Origin: CAYFPO01 sp964345035
Lineage (GTDB): Bacteria; Fidelibacterota; Marinisomatia; SCGC-AAA003-L08; GCA-002704045
Direction of reading: 5' to 3'
Length of the DNA stretch: 35,600 nt
Assembly: GCA_964345035.1 (NCBI GenBank)
Contig: CAYFPO010000022.1
Span: forward strand, 1 to 35,600
A model generated the notes under the pieces. That model was given only the letters and a program-made list of their open reading frames with translations, was not told the DNA's origin and searched no databases. The position numbers were made by a program, and so were the translations under genes. This document shows, one piece after another, positions 9,617 through 18,392 of the stretch; position 1 is the stretch's first letter, and the number at the start of each line of letters is the position of its first letter.

Positions 9617-12187
9617 CTATTTCAAAAGCATCACTTTCTGGGTTTTGGTGTAGTCTTTTGTTACCAGATTTATGAAATAATTACCTGATGAATAATTAGA
9701 TGCATTCCATTGAATTGTGTGACTACCAGCCGGTGTGGTGCTGTTAACTATATCTGTGAGTTTTCTGCCGGTAAGGTCATAGACTGAGATAATTACATAA
9801 GATTCTTTTGGTATGTCGTAAGTTACGGTTGTAATTGGGTTGAAAGGGTTGGGTGTAGGTAAATATAATTGAAACTCATTCGGAATTGTAGATTCATTTA
9901 AATCACTATCCTGAGTTATCCTGCCAAATTCTTCAGGGTTCACTTCCATATATGGTAATGAATCATTTCCTGTGTAAGTTAAGATTATCTCCTCAAAGAC
10001 TCCACCACCTGGGTCAACATCATCTCTACCAAGGTCTGCAAGATCCAGAGGTATCTCTACTATTGGTCCAAATCCTGTTTCAATTTGCTCCCCTTCAACA
10101 CTATAAATTAATATCTTAACTTTATTACTATCTATTTTGAATGAAAGTGTCATATTTAATGCATGGTCACTTAAATACGCATCTACAGGAATAAATTCTG
10201 GTGGTGGTATTACAGTAACCTGTATTCCTCTAACTGGTACATCATTTTTGATATTTACTTCCTGTACATAGGGTGGATCATCTTTTTGTTTTACAACTTT
10301 TGAAATGAAATTTAAGTCAATTGGATATTCCTCAAATACGCCACCATCTTCATTAGTGATTATGTTTACAACCAGTATAACATCTAAAATATCAATAATT
10401 TCATCCTGATTGAGATCAGATTGTACAAATTGTGCTTCACCTGGTATTGTATTACTTAAAATGAAATCAGCGATTTCAACTAAATCGTTTACATTTACTT
10501 CTTGATCAAAATTGATGTCCCCATCAGGGAATAATTCTAAAATTGCATTGAGTGCATTGACCATTCCAAAACCATCCCAATCTTCTTGATCTTCTGGATC
10601 AACATTGGTAGCAGTTTCATACAAAATAAATTCAACATCTTCTTTTAATAAATCGGGATTTAAAGATAATAATAAGGCAGCAACTCCTGACACTTGTGGA
10701 CATGAAGCATATGTACCACCAAAACAATATTGATAATCATTTTCTTCTATAAAATTACCATTGTCATAATTTGGAATATAGCCAAGGGATTCTACTCTAT
10801 CTAAGGTTACTATACCACCATCAGTATACTCATGTTGATGAAAATCAGCAGGTAAGTAAGTATTCATTGTAGGTGCAACTAAATCAATTCTGTAATCACT
10901 TGGGGGACCATTAGTATAAAAATGAGATTTTTGACCATTATGGTCAATTCCACTAACGGCGATTACAAAATCCAAATATGCTGGAAAATTAATTGTTTCG
11001 GTGTTCCCTGCAGAAAAAACAACAATTGACCCTAAACCACTTCTACCATTAATCGTAGCTTCTTGAATCGCATTTTCTACATCAGGACTATATTCATTTA
11101 AGTGCCAACTACAACTTAAAATATCGGCTTCGCCTTCATCCCAAGCCCAATCTATTGCAAATGCTACATCATCTGCATAATTGTCAATCCCATTGAATAA
11201 AATATTTACTGGTAGAATTTTAACATTTGGTGCAATACCACGCACTCCGATATCATTATGTTGTGCACCAATAATTCCAGTAACAGACTGACCATGTTTT
11301 CCATTCTCCATTGGACGACCCTGTGTATCTCCAATTTCATTTGGTATTGTATACCCGTCTAATACTTGATTTAATAAAAAATCTCCATGTGGATTAATTT
11401 CATATTCCGCTTCTAAATTATTGCCATCTACACCATCATCTATTATAGCAACAATTATATCTTCAGAACCAAAAATACCAATCTCCCACAAAGGTAAAAT
11501 ATTAATATCAATTCCTGGTGTACCAGTACTTTGTCCAGTGTTATTTAAATGCCATTGGAAAGGATAATATTCATCCTCATTTAAAATTATTTTTGCTTTA
11601 TGTTTGACTTCTGCCCATTGTGTGCGATCGTCGTTTTCAATATACATAGATAAATTTATAGGGTTTTCAAGATTTGTATCTTTCAATCTGAAAATACATC
11701 TTCTACTATTTTCATGTCCATTAACTAATTCAATACCATATTCTTCAGCTAATTCTTCAATTCCTTCTATTGAAATCTCTTCAATAAATTTGATAATTAT
11801 TCCATTACCAAGGAAATATTCTGATTCAACATTAAAATCATCATTTGTATAATATGCTGGTAACCAACGTATTGGATTTAATAGTGTATCCAAATTTGAA
11901 ATTGACTGAGAAATAATTTCACCTTCAAATTCTAGTAGAAATAAACTGGAATTTCTATCTATAATTTTTTTTATTTTTAGATTTTCGTTGTTAATTATTA
12001 CTTGCTGTAAGGAATCTTCATTTTGAATTCCATTTAATTGGATTATTATTTGATTTGGAGGTTCATGCAAAGTAATTTCATGATCATTTGTGTAATAGTT
12101 TATACTTGTAGCAACTAATGTAGAAATAAATTGAAGTAAAATTCCGAATATTATTGTTATAGCATATTTATTTTTAACATATTTCAT
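9617..12187 (-). CDS. subtilase (S8)-dockerin-cohesin-like-T9SS surface protein, catalytic Ser replaced by Tyr
   Basis: Protein of 856 residues. Order: signal peptide (1-27), propeptide-like region (about 35-200), S8 domain (about 205-550), two dockerin-type repeats (DGDINFDQEVNVNDLVEIAD about 555-575; DLNQDEIIDILDVILVVNII 591-610), a cohesin-like beta domain (about 622-760), and a T9SS sorting domain (about 775-856, PTPNPFNPITTVTYDIP to KVMLLK). Catalytic Asp250 (AIIDDGVDG), His298 (GKHGQSVTG) and oxyanion Asn395 (SAGN) are present. The GTSMAAPHVSG-type motif reads GTYASCPQVSG, so the nucleophile position (493) is Tyr (codon TAT at 10709-10711). Protease activity is therefore doubtful. It starts 2 bases after the LRR gene. 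Probably exported and anchored or released by T9SS. Confidence 0.9.
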   Translation of the reverse strand: MKYVKNKYAITIIFGILLQFISTLVATSINYYTNDHEITLHEPPNQIIIQLNGIQNEDSLQQVIINNENLKIKKIIDRNSSLFLLEFEGEIISQSISNLDTLLNPIRWLPAYYTNDDFNVESEYFLGNGIIIKFIEEISIEGIEELAEEYGIELVNGHENSRRCIFRLKDTNLENPINLSMYIENDDRTQWAEVKHKAKIILNEDEYYPFQWHLNNTGQSTGTPGIDINILPLWEIGIFGSEDIIVAIIDDGVDGNNLEAEYEINPHGDFLLNQVLDGYTIPNEIGDTQGRPMENGKHGQSVTGIIGAQHNDIGVRGIAPNVKILPVNILFNGIDNYADDVAFAIDWAWDEGEADILSCSWHLNEYSPDVENAIQEATINGRSGLGSIVVFSAGNTETINFPAYLDFVIAVSGIDHNGQKSHFYTNGPPSDYRIDLVAPTMNTYLPADFHQHEYTDGGIVTLDRVESLGYIPNYDNGNFIEENDYQYCFGGTYASCPQVSGVAALLLSLNPDLLKEDVEFILYETATNVDPEDQEDWDGFGMVNALNAILELFPDGDINFDQEVNVNDLVEIADFILSNTIPGEAQFVQSDLNQDEIIDILDVILVVNIITNEDGGVFEEYPIDLNFISKVVKQKDDPPYVQEVNIKNDVPVRGIQVTVIPPPEFIPVDAYLSDHALNMTLSFKIDSNKVKILIYSVEGEQIETGFGPIVEIPLDLADLGRDDVDPGGGVFEEIILTYTGNDSLPYMEVNPEEFGRITQDSDLNESTIPNEFQLYLPTPNPFNPITTVTYDIPKESYVIISVYDLTGRKLTDIVNSTTPAGSHTIQWNASNYSSGNYFINLVTKDYTKTQKVMLLK

Positions 12188-12189
12188 AC

Positions 12190-13025
12190 CTAATTATTTA
12201 AAATAAGATTTACAACTAAAATGATATCCAATATATCAATAATATTGTCCTCATCCATATCTGAATTTATTTCCTGAAACTGGGTTGGAATATCATCTGC
12301 TAAGATAAACGATACAATCATTAAAATATCTAGTATATTTATTTCTCCATCTTCATTAATATCACCAGGTGAATACCAGTCACAGATTTGTATTTGCATA
12401 TATGGTATTATACAAGACGGTATTTCTTGGCAAAAGTAATTGTTAGTAATTCTAAAATAAGGGTCGCCCCATGGGTCATTTCCTCCCCAATCAATCTCAA
12501 GGTTACAGATATTTTCATCTATATTTCCAGTCAATAAATTGTTGGATATATGCAAGTAAATTAATGATGTTAAATTGTCTAAACTTTCAGGTAAAGGTCC
12601 TGTAAGATTGTTGGAAGTTAAAACTATTACACCTAAATTAGAAAGACTACTAATTGCTTCAGGAATCATCCCATTAAATTGATTATTACCTATAATTAAA
12701 GTAACTAAATATTCAGCATTACTAATACTTAATGGTATATTCCCAATTAATCCGCAACTATTACAAGAAATTCCGGTTAATCTTCCTTCATCCCAAAGCT
12801 GAACCCAACTGAGTTCCAGAGGCTGAATAACTCCATCACCATTCACATCTAGATTCATATTAATTGTTTCAACACTATTATCAATCAGGTCTTGGAGGAA
12901 CTGTATATCACCTTCATTACACTCTGAAGGTCATAGTTAAAATTCGATGGTTCACCATCACAAATCTGCCCAACCCCGGCATGTATAAGAAAAATTATAA
13001 TAATATATTGTACCCTTAGTTTCAT
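12190..13025 (-). pseudogene. LRR-dockerin secreted protein, disrupted by a single-base frameshift
   Basis: ATG at 13025 (SD GGAG just upstream, inside the previous gene) opens a signal peptide, MKLRVQYIIIIFLIHAGVGQ, and then reads out of frame to a stop. The downstream frame carries SECNEGDIQFLQDLIDNS and a first EF-hand-like segment. Plant-type LRRs follow (GLIGNIPLSI, FNGMIPEAI, LTGPLPESL), then two C-terminal dockerin repeats (GDINEDGEINILDILMIVSF; DMDEDNIIDILDIILVVNLI). Adding one base next to the GG at 12929-12930 joins the halves as FNYD-PSECNEGDI. The restored product would be about 278 residues. The second frame alone has an ATG at 12858 but no signal peptide. It has no T9SS domain. 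Confidence 0.8.
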
Positions 13026-13451
13026 TTAATTCTCCAAGAGAATTTGTAGGTCATCAAAGCCATCGATAATCCCATTATCATTGATGTCTTCACAAGGGTT
13101 GATCCAAATATTTTTCCTTAAATCTTCATGATTATAATCCGTACCACTGTCTATAATAGCCAATACAATATTAGGATCTCCTGTTGTAAACTCCCATGCA
13201 TCCTCCATTTGTAAATGTTCAGAGTCAAGATTCCATTGTGGATCATTTTCATCTATATTGACTTCAAATTCATCATCATTAGGTAATACCAAATATGTTT
13301 GAATACTTAATGTATTTGTGGGGGTATCACATTCTTCTCTATTAACTGGGAAATAAAATTCGTCAGTTCCACATATAATATCAGGTGGTTGACCCAATAT
13401 GATTGTTAAGTTGAAAATAAAAGTTAATATAAAATTTAATTTGTTATTCAT
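13026..13451 (-). pseudogene. subtilase (S8) fragment, 3'-truncated
   Basis: The 141-residue product has a signal peptide (MNNKLNFILTFIFNLTIILG), a short prodomain-like part, and the S8 Asp motif (WEFTTGDPNIVLAIIDSGTDYNHEDL). It then has a Ca-loop-like NPCEDINDNGIIDGFDD before ending. The His, Asn and Ser blocks are missing, so it cannot be an active protease. Its stop directly abuts the start of the LRR gene, so the missing 3' part is not nearby. It overlaps the upstream propeller gene by 8 bases. Most likely a deletion remnant; a small secreted non-enzymatic protein is the less likely alternative. Confidence 0.75.
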
Positions 13452-14790
13452 TTATGTTATCTCTTTTTCCGGTCACTAAAAAGCCATGTTGATACCCATT
13501 TAATCGCCCTACAAAAATCGCTAATCTTCCAGAGTAATCCACACCGCGAAACCCTGTATAGGAACTAGTTTGATCATATATACTCAGATCTGTATACCAT
13601 GACTTACCATTATAATGAGAATATTTAGTGTTGGAGGCAACAGAAAGTATATCATTATAATGATTTCCTCTTAATCTATGATGAGTACTTGAAATAGGTA
13701 GATCATAGTCATTTACCTTCATGAGTTTTTGTTCTCCGGTTGAAATGGACTCCTTTGCAATACCGGATTCACAAGCAAAATATACTGTATCACCATACGC
13801 CCAGGTAGCACTGAGATATCCACTTACAGTATCCGGATCAAATTCTGGGAACATACCACAATGCCAGTATATATCATTCCAGTAATCTTCTATTGGATCA
13901 TATTTTAAAATATAATCACAACCAAAAGCAGCATCATTTGCAACTGCCCAGATATGGTCTGAATCAATTCCCCAGATATCTCTAATGCCAGTCTCTGCTT
14001 CAATAGATGTTTCACTATAGTTAAATGAATAATATACAAGATTCAAAGAATCATTGATTGTATATCCATAATATTCATAATGAGTAAAGTTTCCATACGA
14101 TCCGACAAACCATATATCATCAGGTGAACTCCCCCAAATATCGTATGCAAGACCTGGATTGTTTGGCATAAATTCACTAAACCGTGTATCTCCATCCCAA
14201 TGTGCATTACCATAAGTTTCATTACCTCCCCAACCAATAAATAATACTCTATCCAACTTCCATTCTATACCATTCCAAAAAGCTACATTATATGTTGCAA
14301 AACCACTATAGTACGATGTATCAGGAATAGTAATATCACCTACTGCCCAGGCATGATTTTCATCTACTATTGATACATCTTTGAATTCACTTGGATACAC
14401 TCCCAGGGTATCAAACTGCCACGTAAAATTGTGGCTGGTGGCATCCACACAACATTCTGTAAAATTAAATTCACAGGGGGAATTCCAAGGAGGGCAGTCA
14501 ATAGTCTCCAATATAAAATCCACCATTAAAACTATATCAATGATATTAATTTCCTCATCCACATTCACATCACTGGCTCATATCTCATACTCTGTAGGTT
14601 CAGGTGGGACTTCCAAAACAATGTTTACCGTGCGGATGATATCCAGTATATCAATCGCACCATCCTGGTTCAAATCACCCAGGAGGTCTTGTGTAAATAT
14701 GGTTGAATATGGTATCAATACCAAAATCAATTTTATCTTCAAACTGTTTTGAACATTGGTATCCAAAAATTTATTTTGATTATGTGCCAT
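13444..14790 (-). pseudogene. dockerin/beta-propeller secreted protein with an in-frame TGA
   Basis: One reading frame from ATG 14790 to the stop at 13444, broken by TGA at 14578-14580. Upstream part (70 residues): hydrophobic signal-like segment, first dockerin repeat (GDLNQDGAIDILDIIRTVNI), linker PPEPTEYE. Downstream part (374 residues if restarted at 14568): second repeat (DVNVDEEINIIDIVLMVDFI), Cys-rich linker (CPPWNSPCEFNFTECC), then propeller-type repeats such as NHAWAVGD, DIWGSSPDDIWFVGSYG and DIWGIDSDHIWAV. The homologues at 23007 and 30540 read ELWAG where this reads EI-stop-AS, so a Trp codon TGG became TGA. It follows the PorV-like gene by 13 bases. A restart at 14568 would lack the signal peptide. 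Confidence 0.8.
14591..14689 (-). repeat. 99-bp direct repeat, copy 1 (dockerin-coding)
   Basis: Matches 30371-30469 on the same strand with one mismatch (A versus G in the CAAATCACCC/CAGATCACCC segment). It encodes the first dockerin repeat and linker of two propeller proteins. Identity drops sharply on both sides. Confidence 0.9.
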
Positions 14791-14803
14791 TGTATAAGAA
14801 CTA

Positions 14804-15796
14804 TTATGGATTAATTATATCCGATAGTTTATGGAATTCTTCCATATCTATCCCAATGGTAAATTCGTGAGATGATTTAAAGGGGCTTTCCGGCGGACTT
14901 GTAATATAGGCATAATCTATATTGAATGGGGATTGGTTAACTCCCATACCAACTGAATATGAAGATTGGAAAGATGATGCCGCAGTGTTCTGCATTTGCA
15001 TTCCCGCTCTTAATGAAAAAAATGGAGATAGATCATATTCAATTCCCAATGAACCTTTATTTGATACACTATAATTTAATAATTGGTCAGTTTTCATCAT
15101 CCCGGTGAAAAGCCATTTTTCACGGGTATGAGTGAGTCCCGCTGACAGCCCCATGGGAATCAATTCAGTCTGACCGGTGGACCATTTTATTCCAGTAAAT
15201 GGGATATCATGCATCATAATTCCCAGTAATGTGTGTTTATTCAATTCCCGGATACCGCCTATATCCAATCCAATTCCAAATGCTTTCTCAGTATAAATGG
15301 AATACAATAGCGTTTTTACATTTACACCAATTTGATAATTATTCACCTCACCTGCCATAGATAATATGGCAGCCAATTCAGTATGGTCGAAGGTAGTGAT
15401 GAGGTCATAATCAATGGGATTTGGATAGCCACCCACCAACTCAAATGCGTCATTTGTATACGGGATATCTTTTACAGACCTATGAAATATCCCCAGAGAT
15501 GCATTCTCATTGGAGAAAAATTTGACCGGAGTGGAAAAAATGTGAAAATCTGCAAGTCCGGAATATTGACTTCGATAGGTAAATGAAACCGAATTGTCAG
15601 ATACAATATGCACCAATGCGGGATTGCTGAATGACTGCCCGGAAGTACCAAATAATGCAGGATTGCTACCTCCCATTGCACTCATACGGGCATCCCCACT
15701 CATGGAAAAAATCTCACCTCCAAACGATACAAATTCCGCTGTGAAACTAGTACAGAATATAATTGTAAAAACTGAGATTTGTCTCAATAATTTCAT
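14804..15796 (-). CDS. PorV/PorQ family outer-membrane beta-barrel protein
   Basis: Protein of 330 residues. It has a signal peptide (about 1-20), then FGGEIFSMSGDARMSAMGGSNPALFGTSGQ and SFSNPALV, the conserved N-terminal pattern of the PorV/PorQ (UPF0164, FadL-like) family. Many alternating amphipathic strands follow. In T9SS bacteria PorV collects cargo at the translocon and PorQ is linked to the attachment complex. Which one this is cannot be told. It begins 4 bases after mutS and is followed closely by dockerin proteins. Placement next to T9SS cargo fits a role in their export. Confidence 0.75.
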   Translation of the reverse strand: MKLLRQISVFTIIFCTSFTAEFVSFGGEIFSMSGDARMSAMGGSNPALFGTSGQSFSNPALVHIVSDNSVSFTYRSQYSGLADFHIFSTPVKFFSNENASLGIFHRSVKDIPYTNDAFELVGGYPNPIDYDLITTFDHTELAAILSMAGEVNNYQIGVNVKTLLYSIYTEKAFGIGLDIGGIRELNKHTLLGIMMHDIPFTGIKWSTGQTELIPMGLSAGLTHTREKWLFTGMMKTDQLLNYSVSNKGSLGIEYDLSPFFSLRAGMQMQNTAASSFQSSYSVGMGVNQSPFNIDYAYITSPPESPFKSSHEFTIGIDMEEFHKLSDIINP

Positions 15797-15800
15797 ATCA

Positions 15801-18392
15801 TCAGATTCCGTGTTTTTCTTTCAAATCATTTAATTTCTGCATTGCTTCCATTGGGGTCATCTGATTGATGTCAATTTGTTCAAGGTCCGTTAGCAATTCA
15901 GAATCCTTTGTCTCAAATAGTCCTATCTGGTCTGCATTCATTACAGATAGGGAAGTCTCCGGTGTGGTTTTTTCCGAAGACAAGAGCTGATTCAAAATTT
16001 CATTTGACCGTGCAATAACTGGTTTGGGGATACCTGCCATTTCTGCAACATGAATTCCATAACTTCTGTCAGCTCCTCCGGGTTTGATTTTCCGTAAAAA
16101 TACCACACGGTTTCCAAATTCTTTTACATCCACTGTGAGATTAAATGCCTTTGGGAGTTCATTTGCCAGTTCCGCCAATTCGTGATAATGAGTTGCAAAC
16201 ATTGTCATTGCAGTAGTCTTTTCCTTATTATGGAGATATTCCGTTACTGCCCAGGCAATGGATAATCCGTCATAGGTAGAAGTCCCTCGTCCAATTTCAT
16301 CCAGTAAAACCAGAGAATTGGGAGTAGCATTATTCAGTATATTGGCTGTTTCATTCATTTCCACCATAAATGTGGATTCTCCCCCTGCAAGATTATCACT
16401 GGCACCTACTCGCGTAAATAATTTATCCACTACACCAATCCTGGCTTTTTCAGCCGGAACAAATGAACCTATCTGAGCCATAATCACAGTCAATCCTACT
16501 TGTCTTAGGAATGTACTTTTACCCGCCATATTAGGGCCGGTTATGATTGCGATTTGTCTGGTTTTTTGATCCAATTCCACGTCATTGGGTATAAAATCTT
16601 CTCCCAACGGTAATAGCTGTTCCACCACAGGATGCCGGGAATCTTTTATTATTAGTTCAGAATGAGCAGAAAATTCCGGTCTGCAATAGTCATTTTTACA
16701 AGCAACCTCAGCCAATGATGAAACTATATCCAGTTTTGCAAGAATTTCGGTATTATGATAAATATCTGAGGAAAAAGAAAGAATCTTCTCTCTGAGTTGA
16801 TAAAATATCTCTCCTTCCATGATGACCATTTTTTCTTCGGAGGAAAGGATTTTTTCTTCATATTCTTTCAATTCAGCTGTAAAATATCGCTCCGAGTTGG
16901 TGAGTGTCTGTTTTCGGATATAATGATCAGGGACTTTATCCTGATGTGTTTTGGTTACATCAATATAATATCCAAAAACTCTATTGAAACCAATTTTCAA
17001 GCTGGATATTCCGGTGTTTTTTCTCTCGCTTTCCTGATACTTGACCAACCAATCTGCTGCATTATCTGCCATTGATCTCAGCTCATCCAGTTCTTTGGAA
17101 TAGCCCGTCTGAATATATCTGCCTTTGTTTGTGGTAACCGGTGGATCCTCAACTATTGTTTTATAAATAGAATCCACAATACTTGTAGTATCCTTTGATT
17201 GCTCTAACAGGTCTGATATGGAATTTGATGATTTTGGGATTTCCATGCGGAATTCAGTCAGGATTTCCAGGGATCTCCCCAACTGATAGACATCTCTGGG
17301 AGTGGCTCTTTCTGAGGACAATCTGGACAGAATTCTATGGATATCAGATACTTCCCGGAGTTTGAGACGAATGGTTTCTCTTAATGAATCATTACCGAGG
17401 AATTCCTGTACAAGGTTCAACCTGTCATTTATTGTTGAAATATCTGTCAATGGTTCCCGTATCCACTGCTTGAGCATCCTGCTTCCTGCTGCAGTCACAG
17501 TTTTATCCAGAACACCGATTAGTGTACCATGAATACCCTGCGTAGACAACGAAGTAAAGATCTCCAGATTCCGCATTGTGGATGCATCCAGCATCATGGT
17601 ATCTGTATTCCGTATACACTTGATACCGGAGAGATGGTCCAGTTTCCGCATTAGTTTGGTTCTAAGATAGTGGGTTGCAGCACCGGCGCTTCCAATAGCC
17701 AGAGGTATTGTATCAATTCCATATCCTTTTAGCGAATTCACACCGAATACCTCAGTTAGTTCATCCCGTGCGATGGCTTCTTCCCAAATCCAATCCTGGC
17801 AGGTAGTAATAAAAAACCGATTGCCACCTAAAATGGATTTCAAAACTTCCCTCTGTTCTTCGGGTATGAGTACTTCCTTTGGATCATATTGACGTAAGGT
17901 ATTGAGAATTTCCTTTTTGTGGATCTCTCCGGTTTGAAATTCTCCTGTTGAAATATCCAGGAATGCAATTCCACAGCAATCACTCAGAATAAAAAGTGAT
18001 GCCAAATAATTATTTTCATTTCGATCCAGATATTTTTCTGATAAGCTGGTTCCGGGAGTTATAACTTCCAAAACCTCTCTTTTTACAATACCTTTGGCAA
18101 GCTTTGGATCTTCAACTTGTTCACAGATTGCAACCCGATGTCCGGCTTTCAGCAGTTTATGAAGATACTGCTCTAAGGCATGATACGGAAATCCGGCAAG
18201 GGGTACTGTTGAAGCAGCTCCATTCGCTCGTTTTGTGAGAGTAATTCCCAATACTTCAGATGCAATTTCCGCATCTTTTTCAAACGTCTCGTAAAAATCC
18301 CCCATTCTAAAAAGCATTAGAGAATCCGGATGGGATTTTTTTGCGTCCCAGAATTGTTTCATTACCGGAGTTGCACCCTTAGGCTTTGGCAT
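15801..18392 (-). CDS. mutS: DNA mismatch repair protein MutS
   Basis: Protein of 863 residues from the ATG at 18392. The mismatch-binding motif is Phe33-Tyr34-Glu35 (MGDFYETF), Walker A is GPNMAGKS at about 619-626, and the signature is DEIGRGTSTYDG. All functional blocks are intact and the length is normal. The start at 18392 is preferred because MPKPKGATPVMKQFWDAKK matches the usual N-terminus and AAGGA lies just upstream. An ATG at 18425 would add 11 residues and more overlap. It overlaps the end of selB by 14 bases, so it is likely cotranscribed with selAB. Confidence 0.95.
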   Translation of the reverse strand: MPKPKGATPVMKQFWDAKKSHPDSLMLFRMGDFYETFEKDAEIASEVLGITLTKRANGAASTVPLAGFPYHALEQYLHKLLKAGHRVAICEQVEDPKLAKGIVKREVLEVITPGTSLSEKYLDRNENNYLASLFILSDCCGIAFLDISTGEFQTGEIHKKEILNTLRQYDPKEVLIPEEQREVLKSILGGNRFFITTCQDWIWEEAIARDELTEVFGVNSLKGYGIDTIPLAIGSAGAATHYLRTKLMRKLDHLSGIKCIRNTDTMMLDASTMRNLEIFTSLSTQGIHGTLIGVLDKTVTAAGSRMLKQWIREPLTDISTINDRLNLVQEFLGNDSLRETIRLKLREVSDIHRILSRLSSERATPRDVYQLGRSLEILTEFRMEIPKSSNSISDLLEQSKDTTSIVDSIYKTIVEDPPVTTNKGRYIQTGYSKELDELRSMADNAADWLVKYQESERKNTGISSLKIGFNRVFGYYIDVTKTHQDKVPDHYIRKQTLTNSERYFTAELKEYEEKILSSEEKMVIMEGEIFYQLREKILSFSSDIYHNTEILAKLDIVSSLAEVACKNDYCRPEFSAHSELIIKDSRHPVVEQLLPLGEDFIPNDVELDQKTRQIAIITGPNMAGKSTFLRQVGLTVIMAQIGSFVPAEKARIGVVDKLFTRVGASDNLAGGESTFMVEMNETANILNNATPNSLVLLDEIGRGTSTYDGLSIAWAVTEYLHNKEKTTAMTMFATHYHELAELANELPKAFNLTVDVKEFGNRVVFLRKIKPGGADRSYGIHVAEMAGIPKPVIARSNEILNQLLSSEKTTPETSLSVMNADQIGLFETKDSELLTDLEQIDINQMTPMEAMQKLNDLKEKHGI

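Noticed and set aside
14578..14580. TGA as a selenocysteine codon
   Set aside because: The homologues have Trp here, not Cys. The sequence just downstream gives only a short A/U hairpin (AUAUC-AUU-GAUAU) without a SECIS-like G/U loop.
3594..14580. Genetic code with TGA read as Trp
   Set aside because: spoT, selA and the HD-GYP gene end at TGA, and Trp is written TGG elsewhere.
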